Both the position numbers and the translations under genes were made by a program. A stretch of 64,000 bases of DNA from Liquidambar formosana (taxonomy: Eukaryota; Streptophyta; Magnoliopsida; Saxifragales; Altingiaceae), in the NCBI GenBank assembly GCA_039720395.1, contig CM077827.1, positions 24,208,375-24,272,374 of the forward strand. Reading direction: 5' to 3'. The notes below the pieces were generated by a model. The model saw nothing but the letters and a program-made list of their open reading frames with translations, did no database searches and was not told where the DNA came from. Position 1 is the first letter of the stretch. Every line of letters begins with the position of its first letter. This document shows, piece after piece, positions 34,225-46,211 of the stretch.

Positions 34225-35844
34225 AATTGGGTTTAAATTTCTTTTAAATCCCAATGATAAGTGTGAGCATCATGTCTTAAACCACGCGGCTTAAAAGTAC
34301 GTCACTAACCAAGAGGACTAATGCAAAGAGGAATCTCCACCCAATTTGACTTGGGAACTAACTTGAACCCTAGCAAGGTCTAACTCGTCATAATTAGTGA
34401 GGGTTCGAAGTTATGGGTACATTATTGAGAAAGTGTAAGGCACCCAGCAATGCCCAGTCGAAACCGGCCCCCACACATAATTATTGGCTTTAGTTAATTA
34501 AGTATTCAATTAAATTCCATCATAAATCATGCAACAATAATAGCACACACAATGACCAAAATAATGAATAAATAAAATAAACAAAAGACAACAAAAAATA
34601 AATCAGAAATCCAAGACCATAATATACAAGAGAATATAATAGATATGAATGAATAAGCAATCTATCTGCCAGAAGAGACCAGCTTACACAACTAAGATGG
34701 TTGCGTATGCAACCCTTTGGCACATAACATAGACTCAAGCAAAACAGAAAGCATACTCATCAACACATGCATACTTAGAAGAGGCAAACGAAGCAAAAAT
34801 AAAAATAAAATAAAATAAACTTTCTGCCTAGAAGGGAATGCGTACACACTGGAGATAGGTGCGTATGCACCCTATGGGCACACCATACGAATCACAGAAG
34901 CCTTATATTAATTTATATCATGCATTCTTAATAAAATAAAATATACAAAAAAAAATAATACTAAACCTAAATCATGCTAATTATGCTTTAGACAAAATAA
35001 AATAAAATAAAAATAATAAAAGAAGAACTAAAATAAAAAGCTAAATAAAAATAAATTTACCGCCTTTGTAATTGTTTGTGGCCCCTCAGGTCTTTGGATT
35101 GAATCAAGCCAACACGAATTCTCCTCTTCGTCAAAGTGTTATCACAACAAAGAGATCAAAATTTACTCAACTTTGAAAAGAAATAGAAAACGAAAGAGAA
35201 TAAGATAAAAGAAAAGTGATTTTCGTCACTTTGTAATAGTAGAAACTTCAATCGAGTTTTTGGGTATGAAAACGTTGGAATTGGACAAAACTCATGAAAT
35301 ACATGTAATTATCTTTTAAGAAGACCAATTTCATTCAATTCCAAGTTCAGAGTCAAAAGTTATGATTACAATACTCTCGAAACTACTGCTGAATTATAAC
35401 AAATTTCACACTCTAAAAACCCTATTCTCCCTTTCTTTCTCTAAGGCATTTAAAGAGTATATATATCTAAAAAGAAGGGTTTTTCTGTTCTTTGCTAGAC
35501 TAGGTTTACTTGGAGCATAATCAAAAGATATTACCAATAATGATAAAAGTCTTCTAATCTAAATAGGAAAAGGAAATTGTTTTTTCTAAAAATTAAGAGA
35601 GTGACTACTAACGCGCATACGCGTGTATTGCATGTGCATATACACACCTATCGCATACGTACACATGCTAGTGGCATGATAAAAATGGCTAATTTAATAA
35701 AATAATTTTCCTTTCATTTTAACCAAAAATCCCATGCTGTGATTCGCACTAATTCTTCAAGGATAATCAGTAAATAACCACACTAAACTCATCATTGGGG
35801 CATCAGGACTTAAGGATAACAACCGGTACAAAATAGGGTGTCTA
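34225..35844. mobile_element. Noncoding retroelement-like segment ending TGTCTACA
   Basis: The part at about 34260-34470 (CTTGGGAACTAACTTGAACC, GTCTAACTCGTCA, GTGTAAGGCACCCAGC) is clearly related to 45545-45750. The right end reads CCGGTACAAAATAGGGTGTC then TACA, the same LTR-type terminus as at 5064. No coding region. GCGTATGCA-type phrases recur near 34695, 34860 and 35610. Confidence 0.45.
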
Positions 35845-38098
35845 CAATAAGGTTTATTATTCATCTTAACAAATGCAAAGTAATCCCAAACGAGCTAACG
35901 AATCAAAGCAAAGATCACAAGCCTACATCTACATTTGGAATAACCCAGTTGCGTCTAGGTGTAGGCATTACATTGCGGACGCAACCAATTGGGTTGCATA
36001 CTCCTTTTTGCTAGATAGAAAGATCTGATTTGGTATTTCTTTTTTCTCCAAGCCGACCCATTGATATGGAAAACTTTGTTTTTAGTATATGCTTGACTAA
36101 CAAGCCCGAATCACTACCACCAAACCTAATAGATCCCTATATATTCATCTCTACTGATCTAGGTCAAGGGATAGAATATCAGAGAAGCCTCCACTACCCA
36201 AAACACACCCAAAACACACCCAAAACCCTTAATGAAGGATCAAAGCGATGATTTCCAGATGTTTGAAGGGAATACTTTGTTGAATTCGAAGCGCGTAAAC
36301 CTGAGGGTGATATAACTAATACTCTTTTGATTGACTGGATATTATCATTGTAATAATTATTTACGTTAAATCTATACTAGTGTAATTGCATGCGTAGTAA
36401 TAAAGATATTGTTTTTTGTTAGTTATGCATAGATATGTGTAACACATGTGTCATTAAAGTAGTTTTATTACGTCATTAATTGATATTTTCTCAGGTAATA
36501 GCTTTTATGTGCATGAGATGATATATTTGATGCATGATATGTGGTTTAATGTCATTTTGCATGGTATGCATGTTAAATGAGCATGGATAGCTTAAACACA
36601 CATTCACTTTCGTTATTGGGAGATATCAGCATAGGCCGATTGATCGGGCCTTAAAGTCGACCAATCGAGGTGGTCTAAAATCAGGCAGAATGCATCTTAG
36701 AAACTCCGCCAAAGGCGATCGATCAAGCCTTTAAAAGGCGATCGATCTGGGGAAAGCAGTAACCCTTGTATGTTAACCTTAGAAATAATAATGGGGTAGG
36801 ATATAAACCCTTGTATGTTAAATATAAACAGTTATTTGCAATATTTATGGTTTTACATGATTTTTGGGTATATTATCATGTATATTTTATAATGCATGTA
36901 CTTGGAAGTCTAGTATACGTAACCATATATTAGGACTATTACACCTGGGGGTATATTGACTTATTTAATTACATTTAAGTTGGTATATATTTTTTATGTA
37001 TATGCTATGTAAATTATTTTTGGTCTGTATTTTACATGTTTTACATAGTTCAACTATGTTATGTAATTATCAAATAATCATATATTGGTAATTTTTTGAT
37101 ATATTGACATGCATTGAAATTTATATGCATATTTATGGCATCATTGACATAATAATGCATGAAATGGAATTAATGAAATACTTGGTAAAATATTAAAGGG
37201 GTCATTAGACTTAGACTACTTGCGATCAAAGGACGTCAGTGGTATTTTCCATTCCATCTGTCTTGGGGTACTTGCAGTCTCAAGTAGGGATATTTCGCAG
37301 TGTTCCTGAATTGAGGCTATTTACGGTCTCAAGTAGGGATGACTTGTTGTGTTGTCCTCTTGGAGGTTGGGTTTAAAACCTATGTTTCTGTGCAAAACCT
37401 ACGAGAATGGTTGGTAATTGTGGAAATAATGTAAATGGACATGAGTCGCATCACATTCATGACATTACATAGATTTTAATTGTGTTTTTAGCATGATTTA
37501 TTTTGGATATATTATCATGCTTTGGTTATTTTCACATGAAAATTATATCTACAGAGAGTTTTATACTCCCCCTTATTTTTATAAACATTTTTCAAATGAC
37601 TATATAGCAGGGAGGACCTCGCCTTGAGGTGTTTAGCTGGGATCGACATAGTCAATTTTGCTATTTTATTTTGGGACAATTTTAAAAACTAAACAATTTT
37701 AATATTATGGTTGTGTAATATTTAAATACCTTTTATTCGGCTAATGGACACAAACATGTAATAACTTAATGATTGTAATATTTTAATTATTTAGGTTTCT
37801 TTTGTATGAATTATTATGCATGTGATGATACCAATCATGGGGGACAGGGTGATTATGATGTTGTAAAATAGTTTTATTTATGGTATATCTCATTTATGAA
37901 TGAGTCATGCCGAAATTTTTATTGAAATAACAGATTTTCTAACATGTGTCATCCATGTGATTTCCAAATGATTTTCTTTAATTAAACTGGTTTTATTACT
38001 ATTGATCACGACTTTAAATAATAAGGTCATGACAATATGGGTAAGTAGATTTTAATTATGTTTTTATTATGCATATTTACGATTAATAGATTTGAATA
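35845..38098. other. No gene recognised
   Basis: AT-rich. Local repeats include GGCGATCGATC (36713 and 36739) and TCTCAAGTAGGGAT (37277 and 37330). Parts may be decayed LTR sequence, but no ends or coding domains were found. Confidence 0.4.
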
Positions 38099-38103
38099 AT
38101 AGT

Positions 38104-39288
38104 TGCTGCGACTTTAATAATGCTCCCAAGTGCAGGATGTCGCGAAGTAATAAATTCTCGGTGAGTCCGAGGTCGAACCACAGGGAAGGGGAATAATTAG
38201 CAGAAAAGATTGAGAAAAGATTTTAGAAATTTGGTTGCTTGGTTGCAGAGAATTAGTTTAATTGAAAACAATAATTTAAAAGCACTAAGGTTCAGAGGTC
38301 CACTCATAACAAGTATTAGTTATTTGCTAACGACTCAATTTTATAACTCAACTGAGATTCATACGAAGGATGACCCCAGTCGGATGATGTAACAATTAAT
38401 TTTATTCAAAATAATTCTAAAAATATGGATTCATAAGATTGATTGATTTAATGCATGAGAAAACTAATAATTTAATTCGCAGGGAATTCTAAGCATTCAC
38501 CGTACCCAGAGTTAACGATAAATAAAAGAATTATACAGAATAAATACTTTGCAAAATAATCAAAATCAATCAAAACTATAAAACCTTACATTAAATCCAT
38601 GAAAGAGTCATTAAACAAATACCAAATAATTGTTGTGGCTTCACTCCTACCCTTAGCAAAACGTTTAGCTATTCATGATAATTGAAAACTACAAAACTAA
38701 AGAGAAGTAGAAGAAGAACAAGAGAGAGGTGTAGCCACCTTTTCCTTTTCATGTGCTCTTAGGGTTTCCAAGAGAAAGAGGAGAAAAATTAGGAAACAAA
38801 TTAGGAATCCCGGTTTTTTCCAGTAGGGCTAACTTGTAACCCGTTTTTGACCTACTAAATGTTGAAATCACGAACAATTCATGAAATACAATATTGTAGG
38901 GCTTCAAATCAGCTTTCCAGGGACACCAATTTCGCATCAATTGGACTTCGGAGTCAAAAGTTATTGCCAAAATACGGTAACTGCTCCAAACTTCCTTTTT
39001 AATCTTCTTTCCAACTTTGGGGTTGCCAATTTCTTTGCTAAATTCTTCTAAAATTAATGCACTTAAACCTTGCAAAGCTTCCATATAGTTCCAAATAAAT
39101 AAAGAATACTTGACCATAGGGAATTGGCTTCCTACAAAAATAAAACACACATTAATACACCACTTTAAGCATAAGAGCATATATCAAGAGAATTCATGTA
39201 TAATGTGTAAAATGCGGAATTAAGTGCCAAATAAATGTGATAATGCCTACTAAAAGTATAACATTAATGCAATTTTAAGCTATTATCA
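38104..39288 (-). repeat. 3' LTR
   Basis: 1,185 bp, with ends TGATAAT...GCAGCA on the minus strand. By eye it differs from the other LTR by about 12 substitutions and one 1-bp indel. A 143-codon minus-strand frame (39180-38749) recurs in the other LTR simply because the LTRs are near-identical; it matches nothing I recognise. Confidence 0.93.
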
Positions 39289-40984
39289 CACCCCCCAACT
39301 AGCATATTGCTAATCCCTAGCAATCAAAGCGACTAAAATAGTTTTCTTCAAAAGAAAAACTCAAAGCATGGCTACCAATTTCATCACCTTAGCAAAAGAA
39401 TTAGTTAAAAGTTCAGGACACTCGCAACTATTAAAAACATCCCAATGAATTCAAAAACTCATTGTGTGTAAAGAATTTAGCCAACACAATTATAAACCCA
39501 ATTTCAAGGTAAAGCACAACCCAAATTTCTATCTGAAATATGCTTCAACTCAAATCTCACAGAAATTACACTCAACAAAATAATGCACTCTGAATAAGGT
39601 AAAACTCTCGAGTATATGTGAGTAGAATAATGTAGAGTAAGAACAAGAATCTCACATATAAAATATTTGAAAAACGCTATCACAAGAAAGAATCATATAG
39701 TCTCATGAAAGGAATGCCAAATACTAAGAATGTACACCACACATTGCATTATAGCTCAATCATGTCAATATCCAAACCATACTATTCTCGAAATCAAATA
39801 GGACTTTTAACAGGATGTAATGTTGGGATAAAAGAAGGAATTGAAACAAAAAGGTTATGGTGATAATAAAAAGTGTATCCGAGAATGGTAGAAAGAACAA
39901 ACTCACTTGAAACAATTTTGTATTTAACTTATTCTTCCAAACTTTGGCAATCAACACTTTTTTTCTTTTTTCTTTTTTTCTTCACTTCTCAATACTTCAC
40001 CAACAAAGCTTTCTCTTTCTTCTTCATATCTTTTTTCCTTTTCTTTTCTTTTTTTTTTTCATTCTTTTTTCTTTCACCTTTTTTTATTTTTCACCCATCC
40101 ACCTTACTGATCATTGATAATATCCATTCTCAAAACACTTTGGAAAAAAAAAGGTCATGAAAGAAAGGCTAATCAAAAGGCTCAACGGGCTAACTAGTGG
40201 TAATGTATCACAAAGAAAAGAAATTAAAGGCTCAAAGAAATTAAAGATGGCCTAAAATCATCTCTCAAAGAGTGGTATAATTTTTCAATATCCATGACTT
40301 CAAAAGAAACAAGTGTGGTATAAAAATGATATATTCTCAGTATTCAACCAAAAAAAAATAAAAATAATAATGAGACTAAACAATGAAATTTGAGCGCTTC
40401 CAAAAATCAAGGTAAGATTAAATATAATAACCCTCTAAAAAAAAATTAATGGCTCAAATACTCACAAGGGCTAAAAGTCTCCACATTTTTATTCATCAAG
40501 ATCTCCAAAATCATCTTTACTTTTCAATCAAGAATCATATTCATGCGGCTAAAGTGCAAGTGCAATGTAATCCGAATATGAAATTCAATGGAAAATTTTA
40601 AACAGGAGTAGCATAATGAACTTCAAACTAGATAATCATGCTAAGGCAACAAAATTTTTAAGCCAAAAATGTGTAAACCACTAAACTTTCTTTTTTTTTT
40701 CTTTTTTTTTTTTAAAAAAATAAGGTAAACTAACTAAGACCAAAATAAACTAACACAACACCAAAATTCCCTCCCCCCAACCTAAAAGATACATTGTCCT
40801 CAATGTAAACAAAGAAAAACAAAGTAGTAGAGATCATGGAGAGTACCTTGAGGTGCGAACCAAAAAGAAAACAAACAAACTCTAATATCTGCAAAATGGG
40901 TTAGACACGAAAAACACAAAAACAAAAGGGAAAAAAATAAATAAATAACTAACTACGACACAAACACTAATACGAATGAACTAA
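39289..40984 (-). other. Noncoding 3' internal region of the LTR element
   Basis: About 1.7 kb between the end of the polyprotein frame and the 3' LTR. It is rich in T/C tracts (39957-40100) and A tracts. Long noncoding spacers here are usual in Athila-type elements, where an env-like ORF sometimes sits; none is seen. Confidence 0.6.
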
Positions 40985-43501
40985 TTAAGGGTTTGGTAAA
41001 TCCTGGTAAACAGGATCCACCAAATCAATGGACTCATCCTCAGGTGAAAAATTCTCAAGAAATGGTTTAAGACGTTGTCCATTAACTTTAAAAACATTAC
41101 CATTCTTAGGATTTTCAATCTCAACAGCTCTATGAGGAAAAACAGTTTTAACCACAAATGGTCCTGCCCAACGGGACCTTAGCTTACCTGGAAACAAATA
41201 CAATTTAGAATTATACATAAGAACTTTTTGAGATGGTTCAAAAGATTTCCTTAAAATATTTTTGTCATGAAAAACTTTTATTCGTTCTTTGTAAATTCTA
41301 GAATTGTCATAAGCATCCCGCCGAATCTCTTCCAAAGAAATTATATGAGTGCACACCAAACGGCTAATTCCTTTAATGGCAGAAACATTCAATCCTATTG
41401 CACCCTTGTGCTTTTTCAAAATTTTCAGCAACTTACCTTCTTGCAAGGGATCAAGTTTAGTAGATATTACCATAGGAAAAATCTCCTTAGGTCTAAAGAA
41501 TGCATACTTGAGTTCCACTGGCAAAGGCTTTAATTCCAGCTTAGGTACTTTCTCATTTGATGGCAATAGTTTAAGCTCACAGGGTGGTAGCTCTTCAAAT
41601 TTTGGCCTCCACGCATTCAAGTCCAATTCCTGTGTAGAATCCAATAAATAATAAAGATATGCAATTTTAGGATTTTCATTAAACTCCAAATCATGAGAAT
41701 TAATCAAGCAAGCCTCTAAAGGATCAGAAAAACATGAGACATTAAATTGTTTTTGAACAAGTGCATCTATTAAGTTAACTTCATGAAAGTCATCATCATC
41801 CCTAAGTTCTTTGCAAGTATTAAAAATATTCAATTCTTGGGTCATATTTCCAAAAGATAATTTAAGTACACCACTCCTACAATTTATTAAAGCATTGGAA
41901 GTTGCAAGGAATGGGCGACCTAGAATCACAGGAATTTGAGAGCTAGCATTCAAAACAGGGTGTGTGTCTAAAACAATAAAATCAACAGGAAAGTAAAATT
42001 TATCAATTTGGACTAACACATCCTCTACTACTCCCTTAGGTATTTTTACAGAACGGTCTGCGAGTTGAAGAGTTATTTTGGTTGGTTTTAGCTCACCTAG
42101 ACCCAACTGTTCATATACTGCATAAGGTAAAAGATTCACGCTAGCCCCAAGATCAAGTAAAGCTTGATCTATTTTAAAATTACCAATAACACATGAAATA
42201 GTGAGACTACCTGGATCTTTATATTTAGGAGGAGTATTGTTTTGAATAATAGCACTCACCTGATCAGTTAAAAATGCCTTCTTTTGTACGTTAAGCTTAC
42301 GCTTAACCGTACATAAATCTTTCAAAAATTTAGCATAAGAAGGAATTTGTTTTATTGCATCCAACAAAGGAATGTTGACTTTCACTTGTTTAAAGATTTT
42401 AAGAATGTCTGCATTCTGATTCACTTTTTGAGGTGGTTGGAATCTTTGAGGAAAAGGAATGGGAATGGGGCATCTCTCAACTACACTTGACTCGGGCTTA
42501 TTAAGTTCATTACTACTCTTTGTTTTTGAAAATTCTTCTTTTTCTTTGTCTTTGGGTGGTGGAATAGTTTTATCAATAACTTTTCCACTACGAAGAGTAG
42601 TAACGGACTTAGCATGCTCAAGTTGTGTATCAGATAAATTAGAATCACTAATACTAAATTGACCTTGGGGGTTAGGTTGTGGTTGAGATGGAAATTTACC
42701 TTTTTCTTGAATGCTTAATGAAGTGGTCAACTTAGTAAGAGTGTTTCTAATGTCACCTATGGCTTGAGAAGTCTGATTATTTATGGTGGCTTGACTCTGC
42801 ATAAACTGTTGCAATGTTTCCTCTAAACCCTTCCAAGGAGGATGATTATAAGGAACAAAATTATTACTATGACTTTGAGGTGGTAGTACAACATTATCAT
42901 TCCTCCAACTGAAATTTGGATGATTCTTCCACCCTGGATTATAAGTTTCAGAATAGGGTGAAGAAAAAGGTTGTTTATTTATATTTACAGCATTTGCTTG
43001 ATCATGTAACACCTCTTTAAAAGCAGGGATAGTTGGGCAATCATTTGTAGAGTGTCCCACGGTCTCACAAATACTACAAACATCATTCAATTTAGGCACA
43101 GACATAATTTCATTAACTTTCCTTAATTCCATGTCTTCTAATTTCCTAGCCAAAATACTTACCTTAGCACTTAAGTCATCATCCTCCCTAAGATGGTACT
43201 TACCGCCCCCAGATGGGTTGGTAGAAGGCTTGAACCTATCTAAAGTATCAGTTGTATCCCAAGATTGGGCATTCTTAGCTAACAGATCAAAATAGTCAAA
43301 AGCCTCATCAGGGTCCTTATTCATAAATTCACCACTGCACATCATCTCTACAAATTGGCGCATTTTAGGAGTTAAACTTTGATAGAAAAAACTAATGATA
43401 CGCCAAGTTTCATAGCCATGATGTGGGCAAGAATTTAATAAATCCTTAAAACGTTCCCAACATTGGTAAAAAGTCTCATTATCTTTTTGTGAAAAATTCA
43501 T
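40985..43501 (-). CDS. gag C-terminal half - protease - fused integrase C-terminus (deleted pol)
   Basis: 838 codons. The first part is retrotransposon gag (CWERFKDLLNSCPHHGYETW near residue 14). A CCHC zinc knuckle CSICETVGHSTNDC lies near residue 142. Around residues 440-560 is a retropepsin with DLGAS in place of the usual DTG/DSG, then QLADRSVKIPKGVVEDVLVQ and VILGRPFLAT, typical of Athila-type protease. The frame enters the start of the RT region (KKHKGAIG...IKGIS), then jumps directly to the integrase tail (RRDAYDNSRIYKER to VNGQRLKPFL). The junction at 41327-41336 encodes LEE, present on both sides in intact relatives. YxDD, RNase H and the DDE core are absent. Confidence 0.85.
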   Translation of the reverse strand: MNFSQKDNETFYQCWERFKDLLNSCPHHGYETWRIISFFYQSLTPKMRQFVEMMCSGEFMNKDPDEAFDYFDLLAKNAQSWDTTDTLDRFKPSTNPSGGGKYHLREDDDLSAKVSILARKLEDMELRKVNEIMSVPKLNDVCSICETVGHSTNDCPTIPAFKEVLHDQANAVNINKQPFSSPYSETYNPGWKNHPNFSWRNDNVVLPPQSHSNNFVPYNHPPWKGLEETLQQFMQSQATINNQTSQAIGDIRNTLTKLTTSLSIQEKGKFPSQPQPNPQGQFSISDSNLSDTQLEHAKSVTTLRSGKVIDKTIPPPKDKEKEEFSKTKSSNELNKPESSVVERCPIPIPFPQRFQPPQKVNQNADILKIFKQVKVNIPLLDAIKQIPSYAKFLKDLCTVKRKLNVQKKAFLTDQVSAIIQNNTPPKYKDPGSLTISCVIGNFKIDQALLDLGASVNLLPYAVYEQLGLGELKPTKITLQLADRSVKIPKGVVEDVLVQIDKFYFPVDFIVLDTHPVLNASSQIPVILGRPFLATSNALINCRSGVLKLSFGNMTQELNIFNTCKELRDDDDFHEVNLIDALVQKQFNVSCFSDPLEACLINSHDLEFNENPKIAYLYYLLDSTQELDLNAWRPKFEELPPCELKLLPSNEKVPKLELKPLPVELKYAFFRPKEIFPMVISTKLDPLQEGKLLKILKKHKGAIGLNVSAIKGISRLVCTHIISLEEIRRDAYDNSRIYKERIKVFHDKNILRKSFEPSQKVLMYNSKLYLFPGKLRSRWAGPFVVKTVFPHRAVEIENPKNGNVFKVNGQRLKPFLENFSPEDESIDLVDPVYQDLPNP

Positions 43502-43510
43502 TATTTGCCT

Positions 43511-44029
43511 TTAGAGAGCATTAGTCCTATGAAGTGGGAAGTGCTTTTTCAAAAATTCAGTTTGCATCTCTTGCCATGTGCCAATGGATCTAGGTCTTAA
43601 AGCATTAAGCCAATTTTTCGCCTTATCCTTGAGAGAAAAGGGAAATAATTTCAATTTAATAGTCGCTTCACTACAAGTTTGGTCATGAAAGGTTACACAA
43701 ACCTCATCAAATTCCTTAAGGTGCAAATATGGGTTTTCAGATTCTAAACCATGGAATTTAGGTAGCAATGGAATCATGCTAGCCTTAAATTTGAAATTAT
43801 TAGCATTCAGAGGAAAAATGATACAAGATGGTGCACTACTCCTAGTAGGCTGCAAATAATCTCTAAGAGTCCTTTTATCATCCCTATCAATATTCTCAAT
43901 TTGTTCCTCATTATCAGACATGGTGTCAAGTATGTGATTGTGTCCAAGAGAATCAATTAAATTGCCACACAAATTTTCAGACTCAACTCTAACCAAACGA
44001 TGAGTATGATCACGATACCAAATTTGCAT
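43511..44029 (-). CDS. gag N-terminal part, cut by one in-frame stop
   Basis: 172 codons in the same frame as the 43501-40985 ORF, separated only by TAA at 43513-43511. The conserved part starts near a second Met (MSDNEEQIENIDRDDKRTLR). It includes LPKFHGLESENPYLHLKEF and LKLFPFSLKDKAKNWLNAL, a plant Ty3/gypsy gag (retrotransposon gag domain). The stop makes this copy's gag non-functional unless read through. The upstream Met is the first available but not conserved-looking. Confidence 0.8.
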   Translation of the reverse strand: MQIWYRDHTHRLVRVESENLCGNLIDSLGHNHILDTMSDNEEQIENIDRDDKRTLRDYLQPTRSSAPSCIIFPLNANNFKFKASMIPLLPKFHGLESENPYLHLKEFDEVCVTFHDQTCSEATIKLKLFPFSLKDKAKNWLNALRPRSIGTWQEMQTEFLKKHFPLHRTNAL

Positions 44030-44158
44030 ACAAAAAAGAATAAATAAAAAAATAAAAAAATAAAAAGTTGTGGAAAGAGTTTACTGGATTTGCGAAGAGA
44101 TTCGCAAAATACAACAAACCTCCACAAAAAACAATGAGCTGCTATTTATCCACGCCAG

Positions 44159-44176
44159 TCCCCGGCAACGGCACCA
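44159..44176 (-). promoter_or_regulatory. tRNA-Asp-like primer-binding site
   Basis: On the minus strand TGGTGCCGTTGCCGGGGA, six bases inside the 5' LTR. It matches the Athila-type PBS TGGCGCCGTTGCCGGGGA except at one position. Confidence 0.8.
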
Positions 44177-44182
44177 AAAACT

Positions 44183-45366
44183 TGCTGCGACTTTAATAAT
44201 GCTCCCAAGTGCAGGATGTCGCGAAGTAATAAATTCTCGGTGAGTCCGAGGTCGAACCACAGGGAAGGGGAATAATTAGCAGAAAAGATTGAGAAAAGAT
44301 TTTAGAAATTTGGTTGCTTGGTTGCAGAGAATTAGTTTGATTGAAAACAATAATTTAAAAGCACTAAGGTTCAGAGGTCCACTCACAACAAGTATTAGTT
44401 ATTTGCTAACGACTCAATTTTATAACTCAACTGAGATTCATACGAAGGATGACCCCAGTCGGATGATGTAACAATTAATTTTATTCAAAACAATTCTAAA
44501 AATATGGATTCATAAGATTGATTGATTTAATGCATGAGAAAACTAGTAATTTAATTCGCAGGGAATTCTAAGCATTCACCGTACCCGGAGTTAACGATAA
44601 ATAAAAGAATTATACAGAATAAATACTTTGCAAAATAATCAAAATCAATCAAAACTATAAAACCTTACATTAAATCCATGAAAGAGTCATTAAACAAATA
44701 CCAAATAATTGTTGTGGCTTCACTCCTACCCTTAGCAAAACGTTTAGCTATTCATGATAATTGAAAACTACAAAACTAAAGAGAAGTAGAAGAAGAACAA
44801 GAGAGAGGTATAGCCACCTTTTCCTTTTCATGTGCTCTTAGGGTTTCCAAGAGAAAGAGGAGAAAAATTAGGAAACAAATTAGGAATCCCGGTTTTTTCC
44901 AGTAGGGCTAACTTGTAACCCGTTTTTGACCTACTAAATGTTGAAATCACAAAAAATTCGTGAAATACAATATTGTAGGGCTTCAAATCAGCTTTCCAGG
45001 GACACCAATTTCGCATCAATTGGACTTCGGAGTCAAAAGTTATGGCCAAAATACGGTAACTGCTCCAAACTTCCTTTTTAATCTTCTTTCCAACTTTGGG
45101 GTTGCCAATTTCTTTGCTAAATTCTTCTAAAATTAATGCACTTAAACCTTGCAAAGCTTCCATATAGTTCCAAATAAATAAAGAATACTTGACCATAGGG
45201 AATTGGCTTCCTACAAAAATAAAACACACATAATACACCACTTTAAGCATAAGAGCATATATCAAGAGAATTCATGTATGATGTGTAAAATGCGGAATTA
45301 AGTGCCAAATAAATGTGATAATGCCTACCAAAAGTATAACATTAATGCAATTTTAAGCTATTATCA
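44183..45366 (-). repeat. 5' LTR
   Basis: 1,184 bp. It is the promoter-bearing LTR for the minus-strand element. Near-identity to 38104-39288 (about 1% divergence by eye) indicates a recent insertion. Confidence 0.93.
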
Positions 45367-45499
45367 ATAGTTCACCATTTTGGAAACTCATTTGTACTAA
45401 TTGAGATTGAAATTAATAAAACCCAAAGGATTTGGAGGCAAACTCAAGACTTTTTTCAATCAAGAAAGACTAAAACATGAATATCCTGCTCATTAAGAA

Positions 45500-45935
45500 A
45501 GATCACAAGTCAGAACATTAAATCACATGCATATGTAAGCGCTACGTTATAAACCATGCGGCTCGCGAGTATGCTAACTAACCAATAAGGTCTAGCGCGG
45601 AAAAGAGTCGCCACCTGGACAAGCCTGGGAACCAACTTAACCCCTTGCAAGGGTCTAATTCGTCACTACCAAAGAATCCGGTTCGCATCTAAGGTATATC
45701 ATTGGAAGGTGTTAGGCACCTAATGACACTCGGTCACTAGACCACTCCTCACTTCATATTGATTGACCATATTTAATTTATTGATTTAACTAGGAATACT
45801 TACCCTTAGTTAGAACAAATAATTAAACGCGCACACATGGATAGTAAATTGATAAAGAAATATACAAAATAGATAAATAAACTAGTAAACAACACATAAA
45901 AATAACCTATCAGATCCAAAATGCGTGTATCTATA
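45500..45935. mobile_element. Noncoding retroelement-like fragment with GAGTCGCCACC motif
   Basis: GAGTCGCCACCTGGACAAG at about 45606, TTGCAAGGGTCTAATTCGTC and GGTGTTAGGCACCTAATG are related to the segment at 34260-34470 in the same orientation. There is no coding capacity and no ends were identified. Confidence 0.45.
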
Positions 45936-45937
45936 TA

Positions 45938-46209
45938 CTCCTTCCGTTCCACAGAAATAGTCCAAGTTTGACAAAACACACTGTTTAAAAAAAATAATCA
46001 TTACAATGACTTGTCACTTTTTAAATTACATCTTTCCAAAAGTACCTTCCCCTATTTGCTGTTGGGTTTTGTGTTGAAAGTAATTATTGAAATAATAAAA
46101 GGTAGTATAGGAAAGTTGAAACAATTTATGATTTGACTTTTCAAATTGGATAAACATTTTGAGACAAAAAAAATAGCAAAAATGGCCTATCTTTGTGGGA
46201 CGTAGAGAG
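45938..46209. mobile_element. Stowaway-type MITE, TA target duplication
   Basis: The left end CTCCTTCCGTTCCACAGAAA and the right end reversed, CTCTCTACGTCCCACAAAGA, form diverged inverted repeats. TA flanks both sides (45936-45937 and 46210-46211). The CTCC..CCGT start is diagnostic of Stowaway. 272 bp, noncoding, and more diverged than the element at 7638-7898. Confidence 0.75.
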
Positions 46210-46211
46210 TA

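Larger units (their letters stand above)
38099..45371 (-). mobile_element. Complete non-autonomous Athila-like Ty3/gypsy LTR retrotransposon
   Basis: Two LTRs (38104-39288 and 44183-45366) in direct orientation bound the element. The target duplication is ATAGT (38099-38103 and 45367-45371). Coding is on the minus strand, so the right-hand LTR is the 5' LTR. The PBS is adjacent to it (44159-44176) and a G-rich purine tract (39289-39297) adjoins the 3' LTR. The gag and protease type and the tRNA-Asp-like PBS suggest the Athila group. Internal coding keeps gag and protease but lacks reverse transcriptase, RNase H and the integrase core. Any past movement needed enzymes supplied by an intact relative. 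Confidence 0.9.

Noticed and set aside
36240..38098. Possible chromovirus (Del/Tekay-type) LTR judged from CTCCCCCTTATTTT near 37566
   Set aside because: No TG...CA ends, no PBS, no coding domains nearby; the resemblance is too weak to annotate.
38749..39180. 143-aa frame in the LTR, repeated at 44828-45265
   Set aside because: Its conservation is explained by LTR identity; no domain is recognised and it lies antisense-free in regulatory LTR sequence.
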